From Siphlonurus alternatus (lineage: Eukaryota; Arthropoda; Insecta; Ephemeroptera; Siphlonuridae), in NCBI GenBank assembly GCA_949825025.1, contig OX463786.1:22759223-22823222 (forward strand): 64,000 bases of DNA, in the 5' to 3' direction. A program made the translations under genes and the position numbers. The notes below the pieces were generated by a model. That model was not told where the DNA came from, did no database searches, and worked only from the letters and a program-made list of their open reading frames with translations. Every line of letters starts with the position of its first letter. The stretch's first letter is position 1. Shown here in pieces: positions 33,421 to 45,695 of this stretch.

Positions 33421-33458
33421 CATTGAGCTCTACACAAGGCCTTGTGTAGAGCTCAATG
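33421..33458. repeat. Perfect 38-bp palindrome
   Basis: CATTGAGCTCTACACAAGG is followed immediately by its exact reverse complement, with no loop. It contains SacI-type GAGCTC twice and StuI-type AGGCCT at the centre. Confidence 0.95.
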
Positions 33459-33878
33459 AATACTGCGTGCACTAATTATATAATTAAAATATCACAAAAT
33501 CCACTACACGAATAAATAAATAGCAAGAGCACAATCATAATTCATATATCACTCGTCGGCATCAGTCAAACTATACTACCAATTAACGGAATTAACCAAT
33601 GAAAGGTTAATTCTAGCGACCAGAGTAATCTAAGGCCACACCATATTTATGCTACCATGCAACCTATCTGAAAGTGCTCATAACACTGATCCTTTTTAAA
33701 AAATTTAAAATAATTTAGCTGAAATATAAGAAAAAAAAAATCAGCCAGCTAGTGAACGCAATTGTCATCTAGTGTTAAGCAGTGCAACTACGTCTAATAT
33801 CCCGCTGCTTGCAGCAATCGATTATTTTGGGCGATATGATTTTCGACGCTACGCAATTTCGGGTCATCGCATGCCACC

Positions 33879-33887
33879 CGTCCCTGC
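33879..33887. repeat. 9-bp target duplication, right
   Basis: CGTCCCTGC, matching 21049-21057 exactly; followed by AGCCTGTACAGTACTACG as in copy B after 61540. Confidence 0.85.
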
Positions 33888-34467
33888 AGCCTGTACAGTA
33901 CTACGCACAATGAATTTGTTACTACTGTTTCCAATTCATTTGAAAAAACTCATTATTCATTAGTTAATTACATTTTAAAAGGTGAAAAAAATATTCTAAT
34001 AAAAAGAATATTAATAATTTTGCATTAATTTTGATTTTTAGTCGATAATATAGTGACATTTTATATTTATTTTATTTTGCCAGAGACTGTACTTTCATTT
34101 CGTAAATAAACTTGCGCATTCCGCCATGTTAAATATTAGCCGGTAACTTTTCTCCCGAAATAATATCTTTTTTTATACTATTTTTGGTGATTACTTACTA
34201 CTGTAAGTAAATACATGTATTTTGTTACATGCTGAACCGATTTTATGATATTTCGTCTAATTTATTATATTGGTCTTACTGCATTACTGTATCACGCTGT
34301 AAACTGTATGCATATAACCGTCTTGGGCCGGGCGGAGTTGTATGCAATGAATATAATGATATGTATACAGTATGCATACTGTAGCCATATCATATTTCTG
34401 CTTTCTTCTGCTTTGTATTCGGGGGCTTCTTTGTACCAATCTAATTCTAACAATACGTAATATTGTC

Positions 34468-34577
34468 ATCATATGGTCAGCGTTGTCACTTTGACGAGGC
34501 AAGCCGGCGGCTGCAGGCTCCATACCAGCTGCTGGCTTGCCTCGATCGTTAAAGTGACAGCGCTGACCATATGATGG
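34468..34577. mobile_element. Palindromic MITE (CATATGGTCAGCG)
   Basis: ATCATATGGTCAGCGTTGTC pairs with GACAGCGCTGACCATATGAT. Inner GAGGCAAGCCGGCGGCTGCA and GCAGCTGCTGGCTTGCCTCG-type sequences are also roughly inverted. Terminal sequence is shared with the longer element at 15733-16000. Copy at about 62125-62234. Confidence 0.8.
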
Positions 34578-34868
34578 TTCTACTATATGTATGTAGTGTG
34601 TTGTACAGAAACATGGGACTAGATATAATTAATTTGCAAAGATCTCATAAGCCGAATTCTGCTGTAAAAGTAACATTCAAAATTAAAATTTATCTTAATA
34701 TTTGAATCCTTTTCTTTCGTAAAATCTTCAATCCAAAATTTTTCTTCTTTCATGATATCTGCACGGTCCAATTTTGCAAGCAAAGTATATTTAATTCCAA
34801 TTGCAGTATGTTGCTGTATATTTTTTAAGTACATAAAAGCAGTATGCATTGCGCATACTATAGCTTCA

Positions 34869-35036
34869 ATTTATGGACTCCTGACGACGAGCTGGTTCCA
34901 TTGGACTGGCTACTGAACCCTCTAGCTATGACAATTCCTTCCATGGATAACAAAGAAAAATTCATCATTGAAGGTTCAGTAGCCAGTTCAATGGACTCCT
35001 GACGACGAGCTGGTTCCATTGGACTTGCTGTTAGGC
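34869..35036. mobile_element. Foldback repeat (GGACTCCTGA family)
   Basis: Two direct copies of ATGGACTCCTGACGACGAGC with inverted GGCTACTGAACC / GGTTCAGTAGCC between. The same family lies in WDR62 intron 8 (11079-11250) and at 62522-62690. Confidence 0.6.
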
Positions 35037-35086
35037 AATTTCCTGTATGAGAAGATCCTAACTCTCTCTCTCTCTCTCTCTCACAG

Positions 35087-35188
35087 GATGGCAAGTGAAA
35101 TGTACCCCAACCTAGCCGAAGGATGTGAGCCGCCCAGTAGCTTCGTGTTCGAGAGACGACATCAAACCTGACCGTCCATCAGAGAAAT
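35087..35188 (+). pseudogene. Decayed WDR62 exon 6 copy (block A)
   Basis: After a (CT)n acceptor tract ending CACAG, the sequence reads MASEMYPNLAEGCEPPSSFV, which matches EMYPELAEGCEP..GSFV of exon 6 (8043-8243). The upstream third of the exon is missing and there are internal deletions (the CATGCCG and ACGTG segments are gone, and the SSDDTIRVW part is scrambled). It ends at a GTGAGT donor followed by intron sequence (CCTCAGTCACATCAGGATAA) like that after exon 6. Exon and intron flank were thus copied together as DNA. Confidence 0.8.
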
Positions 35189-36526
35189 GTGAGTGTTCCC
35201 TCAGTCACATCAGGATAATCGTCTCCTTCAGTAACCGTGGAGCTCTACTCGTTGTTAGTAAACAAATTATTGTTGGTAATGTCTGTCACGTGAAGTGAAA
35301 AACATGGGACGGTTGATTTACATGTTAACTTAAGGGTAATTGTTGAGTGTTGACTAGCGCCAACAATGTCATTACATTCTCTGCTCTGGTGGTGAAATCA
35401 GACACCACATCGTCCCATGTTTAACAATGAAAAAGGATTCATGCGATAGACATTATAAACAATGGTTTGTTACCACCATTGCTTCTTAATAGTGTATTGA
35501 GCAAACATTTTATTTATATATATATTTTTTTTATTTACAATTATATTCCAAATAATTGGAGTCTTCAAGTCAGCTGATTTTGTGGTGTTCCCACCGTCCT
35601 ATCTAAGCCAATGTAAAAAAATTGAAATTGCTTTTTTGGCATATACAAGAAATTTTAGAGAAAAATTAGTTCTTGGTTTTATTAAACACAAATAGTGTAC
35701 AGATACGATTATACATAAATAAATAGACATAGAAACGTACACACAAAATTATGGAACATAATATTAAATTAAGAATTGCTAAAAATTGAAAAATTAGTTC
35801 TTGGTTCATTATCAGGGGGCGTAGGAGATGGTTTCAAATTCATAGCTGTAACAGTTATATACCGAGAAAAAATTCAAATTTTCAAATATGGTAGCTTATG
35901 GAGAAAATTTTCCCGCCAAAGAGCACTTGAAGCATTATTTTTCTGTGATTGAAAAAGACCACATCATTAATTATTGCTGGTCAAAACGTCTCAATAAGTA
36001 TTTGTAAGTCATGCTATCAAGATTCATTTGCTGTGGACATTTCATCGTGGTAAGGTTTGTTGGTATTTTTTCCCTATCTCTTTCATTAAATTAATATATC
36101 CAACATTAATGGTTCCTCTTTCCTTATACTGTAATAGTAATGATTAACGATAAATCTCAGTTACTGCTGGAGTCAAAGAATGTTTCCCTGCAAAAGAATT
36201 GAATGAAATAAATTTTAAAAAATCGAGAATGTTCTAAAACTTAATCACTTATGGTTTGAGCAAATTCAAACCTTGCAGCTTTCTTACAACAGCTCCATTT
36301 CCGGTTTTCGTCCATAAGGCCAATGTTAAACTTCTACCTCAGTTTTCACAAAACTGATAACACAGATTTGCTTCAAAATTTGTATGCCACCTATTGATGG
36401 TGAGTTCTAAGTCCCCTGCAAGTCTTGTTGCATTCAGGCAGTACGATTGCAAGATCTCAACCTACTGAGATTCATCCTTTATGACATTTTCTCCTTTCTC
36501 ACCTGACATGTTTCTGTGTCTGGCAG

Positions 36527-36692
36527 GTCCAACACCTCAAGTCTGGGATGCTGATGACCGTGTCTGGCTGAGGGATGGTGTGGTTTAGCGATGACGATCT
36601 CTCAACGTAGATGATGGTTGAGAGCATCTTGAGCCACCTGCGACACATCCCGCTGGACAAGGAAGGACTAGAACCTGTCGCCCGCTCTCAAG
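36527..36692 (+). pseudogene. Dynein heavy chain motor exon, two stops
   Basis: After acceptor TGTCTGGCAG the frame reads HLKSGMLMTVSG, stop, GMVWFSDDDLST, stop, MMVESILSHLRHIPLDKEG. This matches the cytoplasmic dynein heavy chain segment with TVSxCGMVWFSEDxLST and LRxIPLDEG, which lies near the end of the AAA2 module (about residue 2400 in vertebrates, from memory). The stops are TGA at 36569-36571 where the family has Cys, and TAG at 36608-36610 where it has Asp/Glu. It is a dead exon. It lies 14 kb before exons of the same gene's tail (50711-51848), opposite to protein order. Confidence 0.8.
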
Positions 36693-37335
36693 GTCTGTTT
36701 CCACAATAGTGAAGTGTTTTTACGTGTTTTTAATTTATCTGCTTCGGTTATTAATGCTTTTTCGTGACCAAATTTACTAAGGAAAATAACTTTAAAAATG
36801 TTAATTATACATTTTAGGTAGTATGGATCTATCGTTTTTGAACCCCTTGGTGATGCTAGTGACAGGATAGACATTAGAAATGCTGGGCTATTTTAATTTA
36901 GTTGCAACTCAAAAAATGACCTTGGCAACGCTAGGGGGCAGAATTATATTCTAATAATCAGGGATATGCATTATTTTCTGGTACTGTTTTTGTTTCTAAT
37001 TTCTGATTTGCTCCAAAGTAGTTGTTGATTTTTTTGTGATTGGTTGCTAACCAACGTGATGAGCCAATCACAGAGTAGAAAAAATTCAACTTTTAAATTA
37101 ACGTTAAATTCCATTGGTTGGAATTGACCAATGAAAAGAAAGTTAGTTTAAACCTCAAAAAGATACTTTTGTTATTGGTAGCCTTCATCGATTTAAAAAT
37201 CATCGTTTAGAGCTTAAATATATTACTCTTAATGGACACGATTCACTAAGCAGTTAGTCAGGTTTTTAACCACATTTAGCTTAACTACGTTTAACTAAGG
37301 TGGTATATGTAGCACGTAAAACAGGTATAGTTAAA

Positions 37336-38748
37336 ATTTTTGCCATGTATTTTTTGTTCGGGGTAGTTTTCAATTTTGAAATTTAAAAACTCCTCCTGTC
37401 TCGTGTTCCTCTTTCACTGCCCCCCGGTTGGTGGAAAAAATGTGCTGGAGGTACGTTTTGAACCTGGAGCCTCTTGCATGCGAGGCGGGCATACTTGCAC
37501 TAGGCCACCGTGGCTTATCTATAGCTGGTCGTTTCGTTCAGGTTTAAAAGTTTTGACGGGAGAAGGTGAGTCACGGCGATAAGATGAACGCCGGAAATCC
37601 TTCACGAAGTTTTGTGTGACCTCCTCGGTGGTCACGTGAGCTGGCCGCCTTAGATTGCAAATACAAATCATATAATAAAACGGGATTTCATTATTACCTT
37701 GAAATGTTATTTATAAATTCTTATTGTATTTTGTAATTTTTTGAAATTGCAGAAAGTGTTGTGGTATATTATTGCGATGGATTATGTTAAAATTATGTAG
37801 TTTAAATTGTTAGAATTGAGAGTGTAGAAGTTTCATTATAACAACAAGGAAAGAAAATTATATGTTGATCGATTATAATTATAATTAATAATAATATAAA
37901 AATCTTTAATAAATAGGTCGAAACGTGAACAATGATTCAGTCAGTGACTTAATTGCTTCAGATTATATTTGCATTATTTATAGCTTTGAAAAAATCCGCA
38001 ATATTTTAAATGAGAATTAAATTTATTATAAAAGTATTTGAAATGAAAACTTTTATTTTTACATCTTTTTACGTAATTTTTTTTTTGCATAATTTTATGA
38101 ATATTAATAAATTTCAAATTTAAATATAATAATAATAATAATAATAAGTTTGATTAATTTACTGTATTTTTTCATGTAATTATATTAAACCTCCTCTTGG
38201 TTATTGCAAATTATTTTGTTGCTGTTATGTAATTGCATTTTACTATAATTGATATAATATAATTAATGATTGTGATCGAAGCCAAACTGATACAAACGTA
38301 ACACGTTTTTGAGACTGAATTATATTAATATAACATGGTTAATTTAGATTAAATGATTTATGTGATACAGTACATAAAAATAATGATTAAAAAATTAATA
38401 AAGGCATAATAATTACATTAAACAATATAATATTAATTTCGCCTTCACAAGTTGCAATTGACTATATATTGCGAGTGATAAGGCTGCAAGAGAAGCACGT
38501 CAGCTCCATAGTTCATCGTAACCTTTCGTTGCTTGACGAAGAATATATTATACTGTATAATACATATTGCTTGTTAGTTAAATACTTTTTTTATTTGATT
38601 TCCACTATTTTATTCTTTAAACTATTGTGTGCTTTGCAATTGGACTGCCTGATCAGTATAGTCTGTTTTGAATATTAAATACAAATAAATAACTAAAGAA
38701 TTATTATACCTGAATTTGAAAGTCGTAATGCAAATTTTGTGATTTACT
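37336..38748 (+). repeat. Older diverged copy of block segment
   Basis: Homologous to about 17695-19400 of block A, including the tRNA-SINE head (to 37521), GAGTCACGGCGATAAGA, TTGTGTGACCTC and GATTGTGATCGAAGCCAAAC, but with many substitutions and indels. Homology breaks near 38748 and resumes at about 41970 (CGTTTTATTATGTTATTAGT) through 42600, matching 19389-19705. The 3.2 kb between holds a MITE and hAT elements. Confidence 0.7.
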
Positions 38749-38782
38749 TAGCAACACTTACGCTACCGGTAGTGTCTGTCTA

Positions 38783-39122
38783 ATGGACAACCTGCATGAA
38801 AAAGATTTATTGCAGAAATGAAAAGAGGGCACTAAATTATGCAACTCTGAATTTTTTCAGATTTTTTTGAGACCCAGAACTATTTTTAAATAATTTTTGA
38901 AAGTTCTGTAAGCTAAGTTGGCACCCCTGAATCCTTAATAAAAAGGATAAGACCGAGACGCCTATTAACGCCTCCAGGGGGCGTGGCCGTACTTTCAACA
39001 ATAATTAAAAAATCGTTCTGAATTTCAAAAAAAAAAAAAAAAAAATCTGAAAAAATTCAGAGTAGCATAATTTGGTACCCTCTATGCATTTCTGCAATAA
39101 AAATTTTTCATTTAGGTTGTCC
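38783..39122. mobile_element. Foldback MITE (GGACAACCTGCA family)
   Basis: Left ATGGACAACCTGCATGAAAA pairs with right TTTCATTTAGGTTGTCCAT. Arms include AAATTATGCAACTCTGAATT and AATTCAGAGTAGCATAATTT. The central part has GACGCCTATTAACGCCTCC. Best copy of the family in the window. Confidence 0.8.
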
Positions 39123-39256
39123 ATTTGTAAGTTAAGGCCTGTATGATCCCTTTATTAATGCATGTCTTTGCTTATAAAATATTTACAATGCAGTATAATG
39201 GCGAAATCATCAATTAATCTGCAGTAATTTAAAATAAGGAGAATAATTTATGCTAT

Positions 39257-40906
<1,650 letters not shown>

Positions 40907-41150
40907 AAAAAAAAGGTGTAATTTCAATTCGGAATGTATAATTCCTTAAATAATTCCATCGTAATTCGTGTATATCAAAGAATAATTGTGATCGTTTCTC
41001 GTACAATAAACAACGATAATTAGTTCGATAGATTTGTCAGTTTTTGTCTGAAGACGTTAGGATTAGGAATGTCACTTATACAGTGTAGTATAGTAGTGGG
41101 TGTATGGCTGACCGCGGTCTATTCTGAAAAACGATATCACTTCCTGTGAC

Positions 41151-41485
41151 TAGGGATCGGCGATAGTGAAAAAAGTATCAATACTCATCAATAGTATCGG
41201 CCCAAAATGTATCGATATTCGATATATCGGAAAATATCGGCGGGAACATCAAAAACTACAAAGAAGCATAGGAAAGCAAGTTGTCCCGATAGTTCAAAAT
41301 ATCGTCACTAGGTGGCGCTGCCTGCTCTCTAATGTTAAATTTTTTAAAAATATCGGCCAACGATACTCACAAAAAAGTATCGATTACCCGATAATTATCG
41401 GCTTGGAAAAGTACTCGATACTATCGATATATCGTCAGAAAAGTATCTGGTATCGAGTATAATCGATAAATATCGCCGATCCCTA
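41151..41485. mobile_element. hAT-like MITE with 8-bp TSD
   Basis: TAGGGATCGGCGATA at the left is inverted as TATCGCCGATCCCTA at the right. It is flanked by CCTGTGAC at 41143-41150 and 41486-41493. The interior has repeated TATCGATAT motifs and no ORF of note. The perfect target duplication indicates a fairly recent insertion. Confidence 0.9.
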
Positions 41486-41493
41486 CCTGTGAC

Positions 41494-41969
41494 TCACTGC
41501 TGTGTCATTTGGTCGCCAGCAAGGATCATGAAAACATCGTTTTATTTCGTCGTAAATTTGTCATATATTTACTTGTCTTTATAACTGCGAAGTGCAAGTT
41601 AAATTATTTCATTTGGTTAATGTACTGTATTATAGCGAATTGTTTTTTTTTTTTTTTAATTGGAGTGCAAAACATATATGGCTGTCTGTGCGTAGGCAAT
41701 AAAAACTGTGGTAAGTGAATTGTTATTGTTCATGTTTTTAATTTTATAATATTTTTATTATAATTTTGAATATATTTTTTATATTTATAACCTTTTTTTT
41801 TAACGATACGTACAACACGTACAACATATCAAGCAATTTCTAGTTTCTAAGTCCCATTTGACCAGTTTGATGCAGATGCCCTGTTTGACTGTTATGGCTT
41901 TCAATGTTTTTCCATTTATAAAAAAAGTTTGTAAATTGCATATTTTTTCAGTATTAAAACGAAGTTTTG
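41494..41969. other. No gene seen
   Basis: AT-rich sequence between the hAT MITE and the resumed block homology. Short frames are without recognisable features. Confidence 0.4.
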
Positions 41970-42620
41970 TGTTTTATTTTTCGTTTTATTATGTTATTAG
42001 TTCTCATTTGAGAACTTTAATTATTGACTTTCGTCGTGTAAAATTTCGTGATTTGCTGTGTTATATATATTTTGGAGTTGCAAGCTATAATATGTAGCAT
42101 AAGATTTTTGCCTTTTTATTTTTTTATATATGATATATAATATATTTCTTACGTTTCTACGTCATCTTGAATTACCGCGTGTGACTTCAATAAAATATGC
42201 CATCTATTTAATAAATTTAATTCCTCCTCGCCAAAATCGTAATCTTTATTTTCTCGCGTTGCGTACTTTTATTTTTCCCCTTAAAAATTGGATTTTTACG
42301 TTATATCGAGGACTTCAGATTCCGAGGGACGAAAAAGTTATATTATCTTGTACTGTACCTAGTTTTTTCTGTCCCACGCAATGTTCTTTTTGTCGGGACC
42401 GCGATCTCCTTAAAACAATATTGAATTTTACCTAACAACAGGTTGCATAATGAGAGTTTTTAATAATGTATAATGTGCGCTTTTAATTGTATAAAATTCT
42501 TTATTTTCAATTGCAGTAATTTCCACTGTTTGAAATGTTGCATTACAAATTTGAGTAGAGGACATTGGGTTATTTTTTGTCACTTTCTTAATAATTTTTG
42601 ACATTATAATTTAAATCAAA
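41970..42620 (+). repeat. Older diverged block copy, second piece
   Basis: Matches 19389-19705: TTTTTGTCGGGACCGCGATC, AAAACAATATTGAATTTTAC, AGTAGAGGACATTGGGTTAT. A 500-base internal stretch (about 42010-42380) has no counterpart in block A, where the 5S-SINE head remnant sits. Confidence 0.65.
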
Positions 42621-42753
42621 AGGAAAGACACTGTCACATCATATGAAGTTTTTCCATTTCTTCCTATGTATCTTTCTTGCTTGTGTGTTTACTATTTTTA
42701 CGACTATGAAATCACAGTGTTTTGTATAATACCATTTCAAAGATTTTTTACGT

Positions 42754-43093
42754 TTAAGAGAAAATAATACGCCCAATGTTAAAAAAAAAAATACCTCGCA
42801 TGAAAATTATGAAAAAACTAAATAATATGTTCTCCTCTTCATCCCCTATCAGTAGATAAAATATCAGATGTACAAATTCGAGCTAATTTGACTAAATTAA
42901 CATAGAAATTCCATATTTTTCCATGGTTTTAATTTTAAAAATGTCAATTTTAAAAATTCATAACTCCAAAACTAGCTCGAATTTGTATAATATGCCTGAT
43001 ATTTTAGCTACTGATGTAAAGGAGAACATTATCTAATTTTCAGGTGTTTCAGTTTTTTTTTTTTTTTTTTTTATATTAGGCGTGTTACCTTAA
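42754..43093. mobile_element. TTAA palindromic MITE, ACACGCCCAATG subtype
   Basis: TTAA borders; TACGCCCAATGTT at the left and ATTAGGCGTGTTACCTTAA at the right. Inner arms TCAGTAGATAAAATATCAGA and complement, loop near TTCCATGGTTTT. Confidence 0.75.
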
Positions 43094-43249
43094 CCATAAA
43101 AGGGTTGACATCATGACGTAACTCAAGGTCCTGTAAATTGAAAAAAAAAAAAAAAAAAAAAAAAATTGTCTATTATACCCACACCTAGCTTTTCATTACT
43201 TTAATCTACACAAAAAATTTATATAATTAAATCGGGAGAACACTCTCTA

Positions 43250-43640
43250 ATGTACGTGAAGTGAGCCCCCCAACTTTCAGCACTAATTCCAAAATTAGGT
43301 GCAGTAATAAGTGCTCAATTAGTGCTAATTAGTGCCGTATGACACACATCAGCCCTCCTCTAAACACAAGTTCAAATCAAATTTGAATGATGGGGGGCCC
43401 ACTTCAAGGCAGCCCCCCCACTTACAGTACTATATAATTCCAATTTTGGGTGCAATAATTAGTGCTCGATTAGTGCTAATTAGTACAGTAAAAAGTTTTG
43501 CTCCAGCTCAGTATCTTCAATTTCAAATAACATGAAACACATGAGAGCAACGCTCCCCTCCTCCCCAAACCTGCAAGTTTTGCTGCAAGGATTCAAAAAT
43601 TAAGTGAAATTAAAAGAACTCAATTAGTGCTATATAATCC
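43250..43640 (+). repeat. ~158-bp imperfect tandem repeat
   Basis: Phrases CCCCCCAACTTTCAGCACTA and CCCCCCACTTACAGTACTAT start near 43267 and 43424. Each is followed by GTGCTCAATTAGTGCTAATT or a variant. A third, weaker unit starts near 43555. GTGCT and ATTAGTGC recur within units. Confidence 0.6.
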
Positions 43641-44059
43641 CAAAATTTCATTTATTTTAACTCGTAAATTATTTTCAATAATTCATGGTACAATGTATCA
43701 TGGTGGGATGGAAATTCAAATCTATATTTGTTTCATTGGAAAATTGAAAGCTGCAACATTTATTTGTTTTACAGCTAATATTAACTAATACAATGGATTT
43801 TTTTTAATTGCCTATGTTTCTCTGGAAGGAAAGCTAAACATCCAACTTTTAATATATAAAAAAAATAAATAAAAAATATAATCTTTATTTTGAGTATTTT
43901 GTTACGTAACCCTATATATTACTTCATACATCTTGATTGAAAATAAAGAATAATAAACCTTGTAATTTATTAATTTTTTCATGCACATGCTAAGCTAAGT
44001 AGAGGAAAATATTAGTTAAAAAAAATTTATAGAGTGATAACGTTTTAATTCATAAACTG

Positions 44060-44778
44060 CGTGTTATTTCCTCTTAAACGCCAAAAATCTTTGAAATGGT
44101 ATTACACAAAACACTGTGATTTTTATAGTCCTAAAAATAGTAAACACACAAGCAAGAAAGATACATACAGTATTAAGATATGGAAAAACTTCATGTGAAA
44201 TCACAGTGTCTTTCCCCTTGATTTAAGGCAGAGTAAACGCCGAACAGCTGTTCAGCGTACTCCCCTTTGATTAACATGTAAACCTTAGCAAATTCACAAA
44301 AATTCTGAAATTTTTTTGAGAGGCAGATATTACTGCCTAAAAGCTATAGAAAAAGTTTCAAAACAATTTAACGAGCCGATTTTTTTTAATTTAAATTTTT
44401 TATTTTCAGCATAGAGCTTTCCCATGGAGAGACAAACTAAGAATTTAATTTAAAAAAAGCGGCTCGTTAAATTGTTTTGAAACTTTTTCTATGGCTTTTA
44501 GGCACTAATATTTTCCTCTCAAAAAAATTTCAGAATTTTTGTGAATTTGCTAAGGTTTACATGTTAATCAAAGGGGAGTACGCCGAACAGCTGTTCGGCG
44601 TTTACTCTGCCTTAAATCAAGGGGAAAGACACTGTGACTTCACATGAAGTTTTTCCATATCTTACTACTGTATGTATCTTTCTTGCTTGTGTGTTTACTA
44701 TTTTTAGCACTATAAAAATCACAGTGTTTTGTGTAATACCATTTCAAAGATTTTTGACGTTTAAGAGGAAATAACACG
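44060..44778. repeat. Nested palindrome around a TTAA MITE
   Basis: Sequences on both sides of the MITE at 44223-44615 are inverted copies: CACAGTGTCTTTCCCCTTGA before and TCAAGGGGAAAGACACTGTG after, continuing outward for about 160 bases to CTCTTAAACG / CGTTTAAGAG. A direct single copy of the same arm lies at about 42615-42775. Confidence 0.8.
44223..44615. mobile_element. TTAA palindromic MITE, AACAGCTGTT subtype
   Basis: TTAA borders with arms TTAAGGCAGAGTAAACGCCG and CGGCGTTTACTCTGCCTTAA. The inner CGCCGAACAGCTGTTCGGCG is a perfect 20-base palindrome near the right end. The interior is as in 16595-16972. Confidence 0.82.
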
Positions 44779-45084
44779 CCCAATGTTTAAAAAAGATACC
44801 TCGCATGAAAATTATAACAAAATAAATAAATAATATGTTCTCCTCTTCATCCCCTATATATATCAGTAGATAAAATATCAGGTGTACAAATTCGAGAAAT
44901 TCCATATTTTTCCATGGTTTTAATTTTAAAAATGTCAATTTTAAAAATTCATAACTCCAAAACTAGCTCGAATTTGTATACCTGATATTTCAGCTACTGA
45001 TTTAGAGGAGAACATTATATAATTTTCAGGTTGTGTTTCATTTTTTTTTTTTTTTTTACATTAGGCGTGTTACTTTACCCTTAA
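44761..45084. mobile_element. TTAA palindromic MITE, ACACGCCCAATG subtype
   Basis: TTAAGAGGAAATAACACGCC at the left and GGCGTGTTACTTTACCCTTAA-type sequence at the right, with TTAA borders. Close relative of 42754-43093. Confidence 0.72.
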
Positions 45085-45404
45085 AAGAGTTAAAAGAGTT
45101 GACATAATGACATTAATGACGTAACTCAAGTTCCTGTAAAAAGATTAAAAAAAAACTTGTTTATTTATACCCACACCTTTTCATTATTTTAGTCTACACA
45201 AAATACAGTATTTAGAAAGAAACAAAGAACTTGGCTTAGATTTCAGCTTAAAAAAATGTATGTACAAGTATTTAGTAACAAATTTAAGTACTATGTAAAT
45301 ATAATATTGAAAATTTCTAGGCTAAAATCTATGAAGTGTCCTTTTTTTTAATTACTGTACCATTATTATTATTAACCTCTTATAATCTGTTGCATTGTTC
45401 ACAG

Positions 45405-45695
45405 GTGTCCTTGGTACGCGGCGCACATGTCTTCACTCAGTGCTGCAGTTGCTGGACTCTGCCCTCCCAGCGTCATCCAAAACTAATGGTCCCTTCACAT
45501 CCGCCCCCAAACCAGAAGACGAGAAATTCCATACACTCAGAACCCACGTCTCATGGAGAGGTGCCTGGCCCTGCTGTACAAGCTGTGGTGTCAACCCAGA
45601 GTCAGCCAAGCCTACCTTCAGATACCTGAGGGCCTGCTCAGACTTCTTGGCCAGACATGTGTCCTTTGTCAAGGGCACACTCTACACCAAGACAG
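45405..45695 (+). CDS. Nup205: Nup205-like exon 1 with compensated frameshifts
   Basis: Acceptor TGTTCACAG, donor GTGAGA after ACAG. The frame begins (G)VLGTRRTCLHSVLQLLD and ends SAKPTFRYLRACSDFLARHV then SFVKGTLYTK. In between (about 45532-45590) the family-like sequence QNPRLMERCLALLYKL is found in another frame, while the open frame there reads RTHVSWRGAWPCCTSC. Two opposite one-base shifts thus flank a wrong-frame stretch of about 18 residues without creating a stop. Confidence 0.82.

Larger units (their letters stand above)
21058..33878. mobile_element. 12.8-kb TIR element, new insertion in copy A
   Basis: The segment is absent from copy B, where the two flanks meet at one CGTCCCTGC. 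Its ends are imperfect inverted repeats: the left has GAAATTCCGTAGCGTCGAAA (about 21077-21096) and the right, read in reverse, has GAAATTGCGTAGCGTCGAAA. The outermost ~18 bases match poorly. A 9-bp target duplication with TIRs fits Mutator-like (9-11 bp) or Merlin-like (8-9 bp) elements. No transposase frame is recognisable; the interior is nested repeats, SINEs and microsatellites. It is therefore non-autonomous or very decayed, yet the flanking duplication is perfect. Confidence 0.75.
33888..36343 (+). repeat. Large duplicated block, copy A right part
   Basis: Nearly identical to 61541-64000 (window end), so the true length is unknown. It carries a MITE, a foldback repeat, a decayed WDR62 exon and a (CT)n tract. 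Confidence 0.93.

Noticed and set aside
21058..33878. Polinton/Maverick or other virus-like element
   Set aside because: Size would fit, but the duplication is 9 bp rather than 6, and no polymerase, integrase or capsid-like frame is present.
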